A stretch of 62,142 bases of DNA, from the NCBI GenBank assembly GCA_026419775.2, contig JAOPGA020000370.1, forward strand, positions 1 to 62,142, written 5' to 3'. The DNA comes from Acrasis kona. Lineage: Eukaryota; Heterolobosea; Eutetramitea; Acrasida; Acrasidae. Made by a program: the position numbers and the translations under genes. The notes beneath the pieces are model-generated. The model was not told the origin of the DNA, did no database searches, and saw only the letters and a list, made by a program, of their open reading frames with translations. The stretch's first letter is position 1, and every line of letters starts with the position of its first letter. Shown here piece after piece: positions 44,525 to 56,618 of this stretch.

Positions 44525-46974
44525 ATGAGTCAGAGTGAAGAGAGCAGAAAGAGAGAGCGAGAGTTTCCAATTCATCAACCACAAGCTAAACTACCACGCA
44601 TAGCCTTGGATATTTATTTTTCATCGGATGAGAGGAACAAACTCTCTACAGAAGAAATCAGCATCTACTTGCAAAGAAAAGACGAAATTCTGGAAGATGC
44701 AATAGAACTAGCACAAGAGTTTGTCTATAGACCAATCACAATCTATACCTCAGGAGCTCTCATCGAAAACCAACTTGAAGGTAAGATAACTCTGAAAATT
44801 GCATTTATACACCAAAAGAGTCTCATAACCAAGACAATGAACAAGCAAGAGATGAACAAGCAACTGTACTTGACCTAAATGAAGACCCAATACCAACTGA
44901 AGATAACCACATTAAAGAAGACCCAGTACCAAACGAAGATGGTCACGTTGACGAAGAAACAATTGAAGATGACGAAAGTTCGTCAGATGAGAGTAGTATA
45001 GACCTTTGTGATGAACAAGAAGAAGAATTGAACGTTGACCAGCACCATGAACTCTTGAAGAATACATTCCTATACAACATTTCCAATGACTACCAAGAGA
45101 ACCAAAAGTCACTCCATCTACTTTTAATTGATCTCCTGCTAATCTCTACATCCAATGAAAATGAAGCACGTGACCAGAACCAATACAACATTGAAGAAGA
45201 ACTAATTGCGTTGGGAGTTTGGAAAACCGCCCATTTACTTCGTCTACTAGAAGTCATGTCAAGAAACCTAAACACCGCATTAGAAACAATTCACGACGAA
45301 TACAATCTCAACGGAGCCTACAAAATCATCCCAATCATTTGCATGGAAAATGTTTTCTACAGAGGAAAATCGAAACAAAATCAACAAGAAGAAGATCAAC
45401 AAGAAGAAGAAGGACATCAAGAACCAATGCCCGAAGAATTAGAAATTGATTTCAATCAACTCCCAGTAGAAGAACTCACTGACGATGACAATTTCCAACA
45501 AATCGAAAAAGACCAAAACAATAACAAGAAACATTATGCTCAAGAATTAATTAAAAGAGATCCACCCAAATCATTACCTCAAATCACACGTTTAGCAAGC
45601 CCTTCAGAAATCAATCTAGTTCCATACAAATTCACACCCGTCGACATGAATGATCCTCATCAATTCATTCGTGATGAAAATTGGATCGTCAACCAAAGTA
45701 TTACTCACGGCATGTACATGTTATTGAGAAGAGGAATGATCAAACATTACATCAAGGACAGCGTCATCATGAACGAATGTTTTTTACAATTACGAAATTA
45801 TTTACAATCCATCATTCATCGAATTCTCGTCAACAAGAACAATTCAATCATCGACAGAAATGATGTTTTGAAAGCCATTCGTGAGATGGGGACCACTCTT
45901 TATGTGGATGATTTCGATGGTGATGGTGATGGAGATGGAGATTTTGAAAATGAAGATGATGAATATTTTGAAGCAGAGGATTATGGAAATGTGGTGGTGT
46001 TGGCCATGGAAGAACCATTTGTGAAAGAGTTGAATGTAAATGTGACCGATTTGTATAATGATCGAAATGACGAAAAATGTGTTCAATTGGTAACAAAAAG
46101 TGGTTTTGTTGTTTATGCTCATGAAAGTGTTTTGTGTTTGCGTTCAAAAGTATTTTGTGAATTTTTTAAAAATGAAAATGTAGATCGATCCGTTGTAAAA
46201 TTAAATGTTGATGACGATCAGTCATTGAAGAGATTTGTTGAATTTATATACCTTAATAAAATTACATCTCCATTGAGTGTTGAGAGCTATGTGTCATTGA
46301 TTGAATTAGCTAGAACATATCAAGTTGATGATTTGATTCAGATTTGTTTGTTTGATTTGAGCAGAATGATTGATGTTGACCATGTTGCACAGATTCATCA
46401 GTTAGCTCTTTTATTCCAAAACCAATCGTTATTTGAAATTTGTAATTTGTTCATCGTGGCCAATCAAGATTCAATTTCTCATGATTCTGAGCATTTGCAA
46501 CAATATTATTCACTGTTATCTGTGCATATTGATTATATGAACGTCACTAAATTGTTAAAAGAGTTAAATTTGTTGAATAGTGATCATGGTGGAGCTCTAC
46601 ACCAAATGCAATTAAATGAATTGAAATTGAGAATTAACGAATGTCGATTTTTCATAGCCAGGAATATGAGACAAGTACGCCATTATAATGATGGTGAGCC
46701 ATTATCGATTGATGTCTTGGAGATCCAATCCATAAGGGAGCGTTATTTATATGAAAATGATGTGGAACAAGAGTCTGATCCAGCGTTTGATTATAGTGAG
46801 GAAAAGGCTTCGTACTGTAGTGTTTGTCAGGAGTGTGATACGCTCAAGTATGAAGATGGTGATGACTGTGCATTTTGTGCCAGCAACTGTCCTTTGCATG
46901 ACCAATTGAATGATCGTTGTTTGGCAGTCAAAGTTGATAGAAGAGGACAATTGGTACCAGGCTGTGCTGAGTAA
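44525..46974 (+). CDS. BTB/POZ protein with C-terminal cysteine cluster
   Basis: Exons 44525-44780 and 44819-46974 (38-nt intron) give 803 residues. The N-terminal half has acidic, Gln-rich stretches and helical parts without a known domain. A BTB/POZ fold is at about residues 500-600 (FVVYAHESVLCLRSKVFCEFF, then VEFIYLN and LIELARTYQVDDL), the usual dimerisation and cullin-3 adaptor fold. The last 60 residues hold a cysteine cluster (CSVCQECD, CAFCASNC, then C), which could bind zinc. That pairing is not one I can name. The function is probably substrate selection for a ubiquitin ligase, by inference. Confidence 0.78.
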
Positions 46975-47126
46975 TACAATGTATACTGTTATAAATACAT
47001 GTTAATTGTTTATTTAAAATTCTGCTTCAGATCTGTTCATATTTGTTTCACGAGTGGAAATGTACTTTACTGTCCTTTTTATGAAAAATTTCAGTGCAAA
47101 GCATGAAAGACATAAAATTTATTAAT

Positions 47127-49090
47127 TTATTCTTGCTTCTCATGTGTTTTTGTGCTTTTTCTTGACCTCAAGTTTATTATTAAAAATAAAGCAACAGTTA
47201 TAACTATTATTAATATTGTGATGTAGCCCAATATATGTGGTACAACTGGTTGTAGCCCACCGACTTGAATTGGATGCAATAGGTCGCATGATAGATACCT
47301 ATTACGTGCCTTATCGTACATTTCAAAATTGTTAAAAGGAAGTTCATCGTCCATTAATTTGGACATCCATCTTATAACGTTCGTATTTTTTATCAAGCCT
47401 TTGTATACACGATATTGTTTATCTTTGATATGCAAAGAGACCAAGAAGGAGTGCCTTGTGAGTCTTTTGAACATTTTAGAGAATCCTTCATAATCGTTGA
47501 TAATAGCAAATCTCACTCGGTCATCATCTGAATAACGATCCTTCTGCCATCTGTCAATACTTTTCATGACGCTACAATGCCTATCATACTGACTTCCGTA
47601 CATTTTATCGTTTACATACAGGATACATAAATGGTCAGAACAATAATCCCATACCATACTCTCAGTGTACAACACTGGAAGAGATTGATATGCATTTCCT
47701 ACGACATGTTCATACAGATCGTGTTTATTCAAAAGTGGAATTACCTTCATGTGCTCGTTATCATGGTTAATAATTAAACAAGGAACAGAATCATAATTTA
47801 TCAATCCCTGGCTAACAGTCCAATGATGCTCACTATCTACGTGAACAAAACTAAAATCAATCAATAAATGAAATTTGTTGATCAACACATTTTCAAAAGG
47901 AATAGTTTTATCGTGCCGAGAAAATATCACGATCTTGGATCGATGATAGGTATCCTCTTCAGACATAATACGAAGGAAATGGCTCTTATCTGAAATTACT
48001 CTGAGCTTTGGTTGCATAGGAGATTCAATCAAAAGCAACTTTTGAATGAAGTCAAAGAGATTAGTTTCAGGATTCCACTGCAAAGTCTCCAAATTGTGAG
48101 ATCTACCAAAAAGCAATGGACTAGATTTATTAAAATTTGGTATAATAGCCTCAAGGTCAGAAATCAAATTATTGAATTTTGATTCTGAAGAAACAGGCAA
48201 CACATTCAAATGAACTAAATTAAACGTATATTCCTCCTTCAACTCTTTCTTAACCAACTTTAATATCTGCTTTTGTATTTTATTTTTAAATTTTTTATCT
48301 GACGGTAGATACTCTTTGTACAACAATACGACATGCACATGATTTTGTTGGGGATGGTGTTTAAACTTTTCTTTGTGCATGTTTTGGTTTTGGAGAAATA
48401 AAATGTTAAAATCTTTTATTGGTAATATAGGTAACCTTGTCAACTTCCGTTTCTTTTTTGGTTTTGGTTCACTTGTAGGCTCTCTAAAGATGATTTGTTC
48501 TTCAGTGTCATCATCTGCAAAATCCTCCTCAAAGAAATTGAACGCTGATCTGACAAAGCGCTCACCGAAAACATTATCAGTGAACGAAAAAGTCATTGTT
48601 TCGCCAGATTCATCATCCTGTTGAAATACATCGTTAAACGTTTCAAATGGATCGATATTTTCAAACCAAAACACAAACTCCTCTTCATTATCATCACTGT
48701 GGGACTCTTGTTCGTGACCCTCTGGTGCATCGTCGTGTATACCATACAAATCAAACTGTCTTTTCTTTTCGTCATCTTTTAGTCTTTTTGATTATGAGAA
48801 TAACAAAATAGGAACATACATTTCATATGCTTTGCTGATTAAAATAAATTTCTCCTTTGCAGCATTTGGATCATTCTTGTTTCGGTCAGGATGGTATTTA
48901 ATAGCTAACTGTGAATGTTAGAGAACAGGGAAAAAAGCTATACTTTTTTGTATGAAGCACGAATTTGATCCGCTGTCGCACTTTTATTTAATCCTAATGT
49001 TCCATAAGGATCTGTAAGCTTGTACGAAGTGTTACATACAACCACACCAAGCAGCAGAAGTAGATAGAGCAAGAATGTGGTTGACGGCAT
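47127..49090 (-). CDS. DNAJC16-like ER J-domain protein
   Basis: Exons 49090-48944, 48908-48820 and 48783-47127 with 35- and 36-nt introns give 630 residues. The start at 49090 places a signal peptide ([19 protein letters not shown]) at the front. A J domain follows ([24 protein letters not shown] across the splice, [21 protein letters not shown]) with an intact HPD at residues 55-57. Behind an acidic stretch lie thioredoxin-like segments without an obvious CxxC, then one membrane span near the C-terminus ([18 protein letters not shown]). This is the layout of DNAJC16, an ER membrane co-chaperone that stimulates BiP. The thioredoxin-like part seems redox-inactive from sequence. Confidence 0.82.
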
Positions 49091-49253
49091 CAAACTCGTC
49101 AATCGATTACAAAAACAAAGTTGACGTTCCCACAAGAACAGGAACAGCCAGTGGACACGCGTGTTCATAAAGCAACAGTTTTAGAGAGTTCAAACGCAAT
49201 TTCACAGGCACACATCAGAAAACAAAACGAATAACGAAACATCATTTATACAT

Positions 49254-51074
49254 TTAATATCTAGCTTTCTTCTTTGGGTTACGAAGATCCACTACAGTAA
49301 TCTTATCTCTCTTCTTCATTTCCTTCCAGGCGAAGAAACCTACAATCAGCAAAAACAAAATCAATAACGGAATGCCGAGTCCTAATCCTAAAACCAACCA
49401 AGCCCACCAAGGAACCTGATTACCCTGACTATGTATCGAAGAAGCCGCAATTGAATCATCCCAATTCACACTTCTCGCTCCATCGGTACAAACCAAATCA
49501 ACGGGAGGACAAAAAAGAGTTCCGAGGGCCCCATTCAACCCAGATACCTTACCTCCCGCCTTTTCACACTTGTACCAAGTGGATCCGATCTGAACAAATA
49601 AGTAAATGTCAGATGATGTAGAATTTGACAGTGGTCCACACGCAGTATTTAAGCACGTCGAAGTGGCGGCGGGTTGCGTAGATCCCTGTGGATTGGTACG
49701 AATGTTGGACATGAAGCAACGGGATGTGGCTCCATAAAACTCTCCTGTTTGACTATCGGCGTCGGAACCAACGCTCACTCTACAGTCACCGCCGAAGCTT
49801 GGACTTACGAACGGACAATAATCATTTACAATGTCACTACCACCAAAAGCAACGTTTGGGAAATGTCTGTAGTAAGCGATGGGGGCAGGATCGTATTGTT
49901 GAACGTTACAATCACCCTTACTGGTGAGATCTAATGTACAATGTGTATTAATGCTGGGATTGTCACACCAGTACCAATAAAGTCTAGATGTAGCATCCGA
50001 TTGGGCGGGCACCCAATTCTCGCATTGTTGAGTGTTTAATGCACATCCAACGCTTTTTCCAAAAACGTATCTGTCGGCATTGGTAAAGTTGACTTGATAC
50101 CATGGCATGTCTGCGAAAATTCCCAAAGTAATGTTGGATAGTGCTGGTTGGGTGCCATCGACGGCATTGACTAGATTGAGGGAGAAATTGTTGGTCATGA
50201 TTTCATTGTTGAACGCGCGCTTTTCGAGGAATGATGTGAATTGATTCGGTCCGTCGTATAGATAAGTGTTGTATGCAGGTGCTGTATCCTCCATCTCGAT
50301 TTGTGTGATGAGCGAACATCCAGTATGTTTCTGAATGGTGGAAAGTGCTGTCGACGTTGGTGGTGGAACTAGATATGTCGAAACTCTTTGAGCATTGTTG
50401 ATTATTCTCGTGGTTTGTGTGAAGGTATAAACTTCCTTCGAGAGAATGGGCCAATGGAATCCAAGAATGTGCAAAACTTGTTTTAAAAGTAGGCTTTGAA
50501 GGTTTGTTGATCTGAGCACTGGTACGGGAACATTCAAGAGGCCAACCACTGGTCTTTTGCTCTCTTCATCTCTGTAACAGTATAATCCTTGTGTTCCAAC
50601 AATTCGAGGCATGGGTCTCATAAATACATAAATCAAAACATCTGTGTTGTTCAGCGTGAATGGCGTTGTGATGTTGATTCCGGTGTTACTCGTGAATGCG
50701 CAATTCACAGCTGGTACATTTAGCGTTGGCTTCTTTAATGTGTCTTTGATGTCTATCACTGATTGAACTCGATTCAACAGTGCGGGCAATGTGTTGTTAA
50801 TAAAGTCATTATAAATTTGCCTAGTGACGACGTCCTGGTCCCCACAAATTGCAGAGCATGTTGTAGCGGGAGGTCCTGTGTAATCAGAACTAGCCGTAGT
50901 CGACTCGCATGTTATACTCGATGTTCCTATTGGTCCTCTGAAGTATAGTCCTCCTGATACGGTGCACGTTCTCATGGAATCAGTCATTATTTTACTAGTA
51001 TCAAATGTAATCCTAAGACAATATAAACTGGTCACAAGATAGGCCGTTGCTATCAGGTATCTTAAAGCTAGCAT
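49254..51074 (-). CDS. Leishmanolysin-like (M8) membrane protein with lost zinc site
   Basis: A single exon encodes 606 residues. A signal peptide is at the front. The M8 framework is clear: DVLIYVFMRP, LYCYRDEESKRPVVGLLN, GCSLITQIEMED, FLEKRAFNNEIMT, ADMPWYQVNF and GCALNTQQC, with many conserved cysteines and a DYCPFV block. A C-terminal membrane span (~560-583) and a basic tail end it, so it is a type I surface or endomembrane protein. The catalytic HExxH of the family is replaced at residues 198-202 by KQVLH, and the third ligand His in HWExR is Phe (~282). Only one ligand survives, so it is probably not a protease. The frame is intact, which argues for a kept non-enzymatic role. Confidence 0.85.
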   Translation of the reverse strand: MLALRYLIATAYLVTSLYCLRITFDTSKIMTDSMRTCTVSGGLYFRGPIGTSSITCESTTASSDYTGPPATTCSAICGDQDVVTRQIYNDFINNTLPALLNRVQSVIDIKDTLKKPTLNVPAVNCAFTSNTGINITTPFTLNNTDVLIYVFMRPMPRIVGTQGLYCYRDEESKRPVVGLLNVPVPVLRSTNLQSLLLKQVLHILGFHWPILSKEVYTFTQTTRIINNAQRVSTYLVPPPTSTALSTIQKHTGCSLITQIEMEDTAPAYNTYLYDGPNQFTSFLEKRAFNNEIMTNNFSLNLVNAVDGTQPALSNITLGIFADMPWYQVNFTNADRYVFGKSVGCALNTQQCENWVPAQSDATSRLYWYWCDNPSINTHCTLDLTSKGDCNVQQYDPAPIAYYRHFPNVAFGGSDIVNDYCPFVSPSFGGDCRVSVGSDADSQTGEFYGATSRCFMSNIRTNPQGSTQPAATSTCLNTACGPLSNSTSSDIYLFVQIGSTWYKCEKAGGKVSGLNGALGTLFCPPVDLVCTDGARSVNWDDSIAASSIHSQGNQVPWWAWLVLGLGLGIPLLILFLLIVGFFAWKEMKKRDKITVVDLRNPKKKARY

Positions 51075-51197
51075 TCTTTGGTTTGGTATTTTTGATAATT
51101 GACGTTTTTGGTTTAGTCAACCACTGACCGTGACATTGACATTTCTCGTTTGAAATAGTAACGTCACGTGAACACAAAATTTTGAGGCTCATTCTTA

Positions 51198-54100
51198 ATG
51201 TCTTCGGAGGACCAGCCCAAGTACGGGCCTACGGAGCGCAACCAGATTGGGCAATGGATAGAGGCGATAAACAAGACTAAATTATCACACCCAGACGACA
51301 TGTTCCAATCATTAAAAGATGGAACTCAATTATCAATGTATATTCATTTATAAAACATCTTTGTCATTTCATTATAGGCTGATATCGATTATAAGAGGAA
51401 TCAAGTACCCAACTTATCACAAGAGTACTGATGGAGTAGTTTTTAAGGAAATGGAAAATGTAGCCTATTTTATGCAGCACGCGCAGCAAATTGGTTGCAA
51501 ATGTACTTGGACGTTAAAAGCACTACATAAAAACATGGACATGGATGCAGTAAGTTTTCACAACATGACTCAATCTTTATAATTTCAAGGTCCTGCATTC
51601 GCTTGTACTGATTTCGAAAAAGTGTGAGGAAAGTGCAATTTTGAAAAAAAGTTTTTCTGGACCATACCTAAGGCAATTCATGCCAACTGCAGCAACACCA
51701 GGCTCCCCACCCTCAACAGTATCAACTACACCGTCCATCATCACATCACCACAATCAATAACCTCGCCGATAAAGACAACAATCACATCTCCGCTATCAC
51801 GTCCAACTCAACCAACTCTTGGCCCACCCAGACCATCATTGGGCGTCACCTCAACAACGCCCTCCGTGGGTACTTCACTTCCCCCTCGCGTAAGTCTGGG
51901 ATCCACAGTCACCACCACACCGCCACTCAGCAGGCCCACGACTGCCACCATAACCAGCCAGCCTACTTTGACGAGACCAACACTACCCGGTGTCCTTTCG
52001 CCACCAGGCGTCACTAGGCCACAATCTACAGCTACACTGTCCACGTTAGGAAGGCCTGGTCCCCTTGGCACAGGTACAACCACAGGATTAACCACCACCA
52101 TCAAACCTGCACCCACAATGGGCGCCCCTAGCGGTATTATTACCAGACCACTGCTTAACAACGCCAACGTGCCCACTACTTCCAACTTACCAAGACCACT
52201 CACAATAGGTCAATCAACTCTAGCCAGACCATTGACATCACCGAACCAGGGATCCAGCACACCCTCTAGTGGCACGACACCTTCGACTATTCCCGTAAAG
52301 ATCACATCTCCGAACGGAATCATATCGCCCACATCACCAGCACAATCATCCATCCCAACATCAATGATCCGTTCCACATCAGTCAACGTCCGACCCAATT
52401 TAATTGGTCTAAAAGGACCACCTCCACCAGTATCGTTGGACACTAATAATCTCCCATCAAAAACAACCATAACTTCACCGCCAGGCTTGACCACGAACAA
52501 GGTGTTGCCGTTGAAAACAGGATTGACGGGTACGCCACCAACTGGAAGAGTGTTGCCAATGAGCACATTATCGGCTCCACTATCAAGACCTACGCTTACA
52601 ATTCCAAAGTCAACCGAAATTCCACCTTTGAAAAAAGCACTTTCCACCCATGCCAACAATGTTCCCAACATTCAATTAAAGAGAGTGGAAGCACATGTGA
52701 CGGCACCAGGAGAGATCAAATCACCACGCAACAGCATGGCCAACAAGAGAGTCAGCATCAGAGGAGGATTGGAAACATTATTATCCGGATCATCCAACAG
52801 GTACGACACGCCCGACGACGATCCAGATTATGATCTCGATGACGACGACGCTGCCAAAATGTCTTCAAGAGTGAGAGATCTAGTGGCGGCGCCCAACTTG
52901 GACGGCATCAGAAACGTAGCAGAAAACATTAAAAAGAAATCAGCTTCGTGGATGAGTCGCTTCACCGATCACAAAGGATTGGCCCATCTCGGAAAATTAT
53001 TAGCAGCAACCGAAAAAAAGTACAAATCAGGAACGGAGATCAACATTCAAGAACAAGTACTAAAGTGTTTCAAATACTTACTTCGGAGCGAATCGCTCGA
53101 CGGTTTCAACGAATCACCAGAAGCAGTCTGGCAGTTGGCACTTTTGTTGGACCAAAAACCAAATCGACAAGGAATCAAGATCAAGAAGAAGACGATGGGA
53201 CTACTGGCATTAATTTGTAATTACAGCGAAGATGGATTCTGGTTGGTGTTGGATGCCATGAATCATTACAAGAGAGAAAAGAAGGAATCTCAACGTTTTT
53301 TGGATCTCGTGAGCTCGTTATCGGTCAACCCAATGGATGCAGAATTAACAGAAAAATTCAGGACTTATAATTTATTGTTGGTCAACTCGTTGATGAATTC
53401 ACCACCCGATCAATCCACTCGAGCAGTGATCCGATCCGAATTCGCCAATTTGGGTTTGGATCGTCAAGTGGCGCACATTCAAGAAAAAATCGATGCGAAT
53501 CAAATCAAGGACCAAAATTTAATATCACAAGTACAATTGTACGAAGAAGAAATGAGATCCGGATACATTGATTCCGACAGCGGCAGCAATCCCATCAAAA
53601 TTTCGAACATTCGAAATCCGCTTCAGATCACCAAAGTGTTACATTTACGCATGGGTGCCAGCACTCAAGGATTAGCGCTGCTCAGGAACGCACTTCAACA
53701 AATGCTCAAAATCACTCAAGCAGCAGCAACTCAAAACAATCCAGAACTACGAGAGGAAGAGGAACTCAAAATGGTGGCTTCGTGGAGAAACTTGGATGCG
53801 ATGATCACCAGAGCAGTGGATTCGTCCAACGGCGGTCAAAACGTAATCGAAGACGTCGGAAAGAGAGCAAAGACCCTAGAAGATCAAATCGAAAAACAAT
53901 CAGGAAAGATTGTCCTGTTGGAACGTCAAGTTCAACAATTAGATTCGACCAATCATCAAATTCAAGACAAATTAAACGAAACCACAGAGAAGGTACAAGT
54001 GGAGAAGAACAAATTAGCCAAGGATCTGAAAGTATTGAGGGAACAATCAGAGAGGAGACGCAACGACGACAAGAGAAGAATTTTGGAACTAAATGACGAA

Positions 54101-56539
54101 TTGGATCAGATGGGCGTTCAGTTGAGCAAATTAATGGAACAAAATAAAACAGGAGGCGGCGGACAATCGGGTCCTTTGGAATCATCTGCTGCCGATCAAT
54201 TATTTAATTTGATCAATTACGAATTGAACAGGATGCAAAAGAGAGATTTATCGACAAAAGTAAAAGTGGACGAACACTTGTTGGATCCGAAATTGGTGAA
54301 GGCCATCACGTCCATGGTGACTTTGCATCGTCACATGATGACCGAAATGGAACAAGATGCATCTCAAATTCAATACAAATTGACACAACTAGAATCCGAT
54401 TTCAAAAATTTACAAATCAAGTATGAAGAATTACTAGAAAAGAATGAAATCAGCGAGCAAAAAGTGATGGATTTGTCCAAACAAATTCCCAGGGATCGTC
54501 ACCCATCCGAAAGCAATGGAGAGGGCGAGAATTACTCTGGCGACATTGATGAAGTGAGATATCAAAAACAAGCACAAGAGATTTTGTTATTGACCAAACA
54601 ACGAGATGCAATCATGAGACAATTCAAAACGAAGGAAATGGAAATGGAAGATTTGAAAAAGAAGATTCAAGCGGCACCACCTGCAGTGGCTCATTCTGCA
54701 CCAACGACCGCTCCGCCACCACCCGCTCCTTCATCCAACGCTCCACCGCCACCTCCTGCTCCGCCAGCACCCAGTAGTGGAGGAGGTCCACCACCACCGC
54801 CTCCACCGCCACCTCCACCAGGTATGGGCGGAGCAGCAGGCGGTCCGCCACCACCACCGCCGCCTCCAGGCATGGGAGGTCCACCACCGCCACCGCCACC
54901 TCCAGGTATGGGTGGTCCGCCGCCACCTCCACCAGGCATGGGTGGTCCACCGCCGCCACCAGGAGGAATGCCGATGCCAGGATCAGGTCTTCCCAAACTA
55001 GTCGCTAGGGTTCCCAAGAAGGCTACTCGTAACTTTTATTGCGATTTGATCAACAAACAAAAAGTCAAATCTACCATTTGGATCAAGGACGGAATCGTGG
55101 ACAAGATGAATCAGATCAAATTGGATACCGACGAGTTGGAAGAATTGTTCAGCAACGAAGCAAAGACCAAATCAACGGACGTCGTGAACGAGAAGAAACC
55201 AGTAAAGCAACTGGTCACGTTCGTAGATCCAGCCAAGGCCAATAGCATTGCGTTATTGTTGGGTTACATGCGCATGAGCAACGAAGAATTGGCACAGGCC
55301 ATACTGGACGTCGACGAATCCAAACTAACGCAATCCAACATTGACGCACTAAAGGACAAGACGCCCACTAGCGACGAAATGGAGGCCATCAACAATTACG
55401 ACGGCGACATTTCAATGTTGGCACCTACCGATAAATTCTACAGAGAAGTGGGTCAGATTCCAAGATTAGGTGCCAGGTTGAATTGTTGGGCATTCAAATT
55501 CAAATTCGCCGCCGAAATTGCACAAATTCAACCAGATTTGGAAACGGTCACGTTGGCATGTAGCGAGATGATCAATTCGAAGAAATTCAAAGAGTTCTTG
55601 TCGGTCGTATTGGCCGTTGCCAATTTCTTGAACGGTAAACAAAATCGCATGAAGGAGAATTATGGATTCCAATTGAGCAGCTTGAGCAAATTAAGGGACA
55701 CCAAATCCTCAGATAACAAGACCAATCTATTGCAATACATTGGAGTGTTGTGCGAGAACAAGTATCCACACTTGTTGGAATTGAGTAGCGACTTTGAACA
55801 CTTGGAACAAGCAACAAGAATCAGCGTTCCCGATCTCATCAACGAAATTAAAAAGTTACAATTAGGAGTGGGCGCCGTTCAAAACGAAACGGATCAATAC
55901 AACAAGTTGATCGATAAGACGTGGGCGGACGATGGACCCGAACAAGTGGCCGAGAGAAAAAAAAATGATTTGTTCCTGCAAATGATGAACAAATTCTTGG
56001 CGACTGCCAATAAGCAAGTCAGCGAGGTGGAAGGTAGTTTGATCGCCATGAACGATCAATTGAGTCAACTAGCCGATAGTTTTGCAGAAGATGCAAAAAT
56101 CATTACCGTGAACCCGACGGATTTCTTGACCAAGATGAATAGCTTCTTTATTAGCTTCAGACAGAGCATCGACGATTATAAAAAACAAAGAGAAGCTGAC
56201 GAAAGGAAAAAGAAGAGAGCCGAGCAGGATGCCATTGCCAAAGCAAAGAGGGCGCAGGCTAGAGAGGCTAGACAGAGCGTGGATACTGCTTCTTTGGAGG
56301 ATAAGGTCGAGGGGGACAGTAACACGGCATTGTTGAATAAGGCGTTGGCCAAGAGAGCCGCTGCGAAAAAGAAGCAGGTCAGGGTTCAGGAGGATTCGGA
56401 TGTAAATCAAGAAGATGGCGAAGGTGGTGATCAGGACGAAAAGGAAGACGAAGGAACCATGGAGAGAAGAGAGAGCAAGCAGCACTTGTTGGATGGTAGT
56501 ACGATGCGAACCAGAAGACAGTCGAGATTTGTTCAATAA
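51198..56539 (+). CDS. Formin with N-terminal calponin-homology domain
   Basis: Exons 51198-51337, 51378-51549 and 51590-56539 (two 40-nt introns) give 1753 residues. The small 5' exons encode a calponin-type CH domain (QIGQWIEAINKTK, FQSLKDGTQLS|M, FKEMENVAYFMQHAQQIG). A Ser/Thr/Pro-rich low-complexity region lies at ~128-468. A GBD/FH3-like helical repeat region is at ~508-742 (LAHLGKLLAATEKKY, QEQVLKCFKYLLRS). Coiled coil follows to ~1128, then an FH1 of polyproline runs separated by GMGG (~1146-1233). The FH2 domain is at ~1237-1640, with the lasso TIW motif and VVLAVANFLNGKQNRMKENY. A charged C-tail resembles a DAD (LLDGSTMRTRRQSRF). Formins nucleate and elongate actin filaments. The CH domain may tether it to actin or regulate it. 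Confidence 0.93.
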
Positions 56540-56618
56540 AAATATTCATATTGCATTGTAATTTGGTGGTGTTGATTGTAAATAACCATTGTTCCTGTGA
56601 TTGATTGAAATTGTATCA

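Noticed and set aside
54691..55017. Gly/Pro-rich frames opposite the formin FH1 region
   Set aside because: They are reverse-strand shadows of the polyproline-coding repeats.
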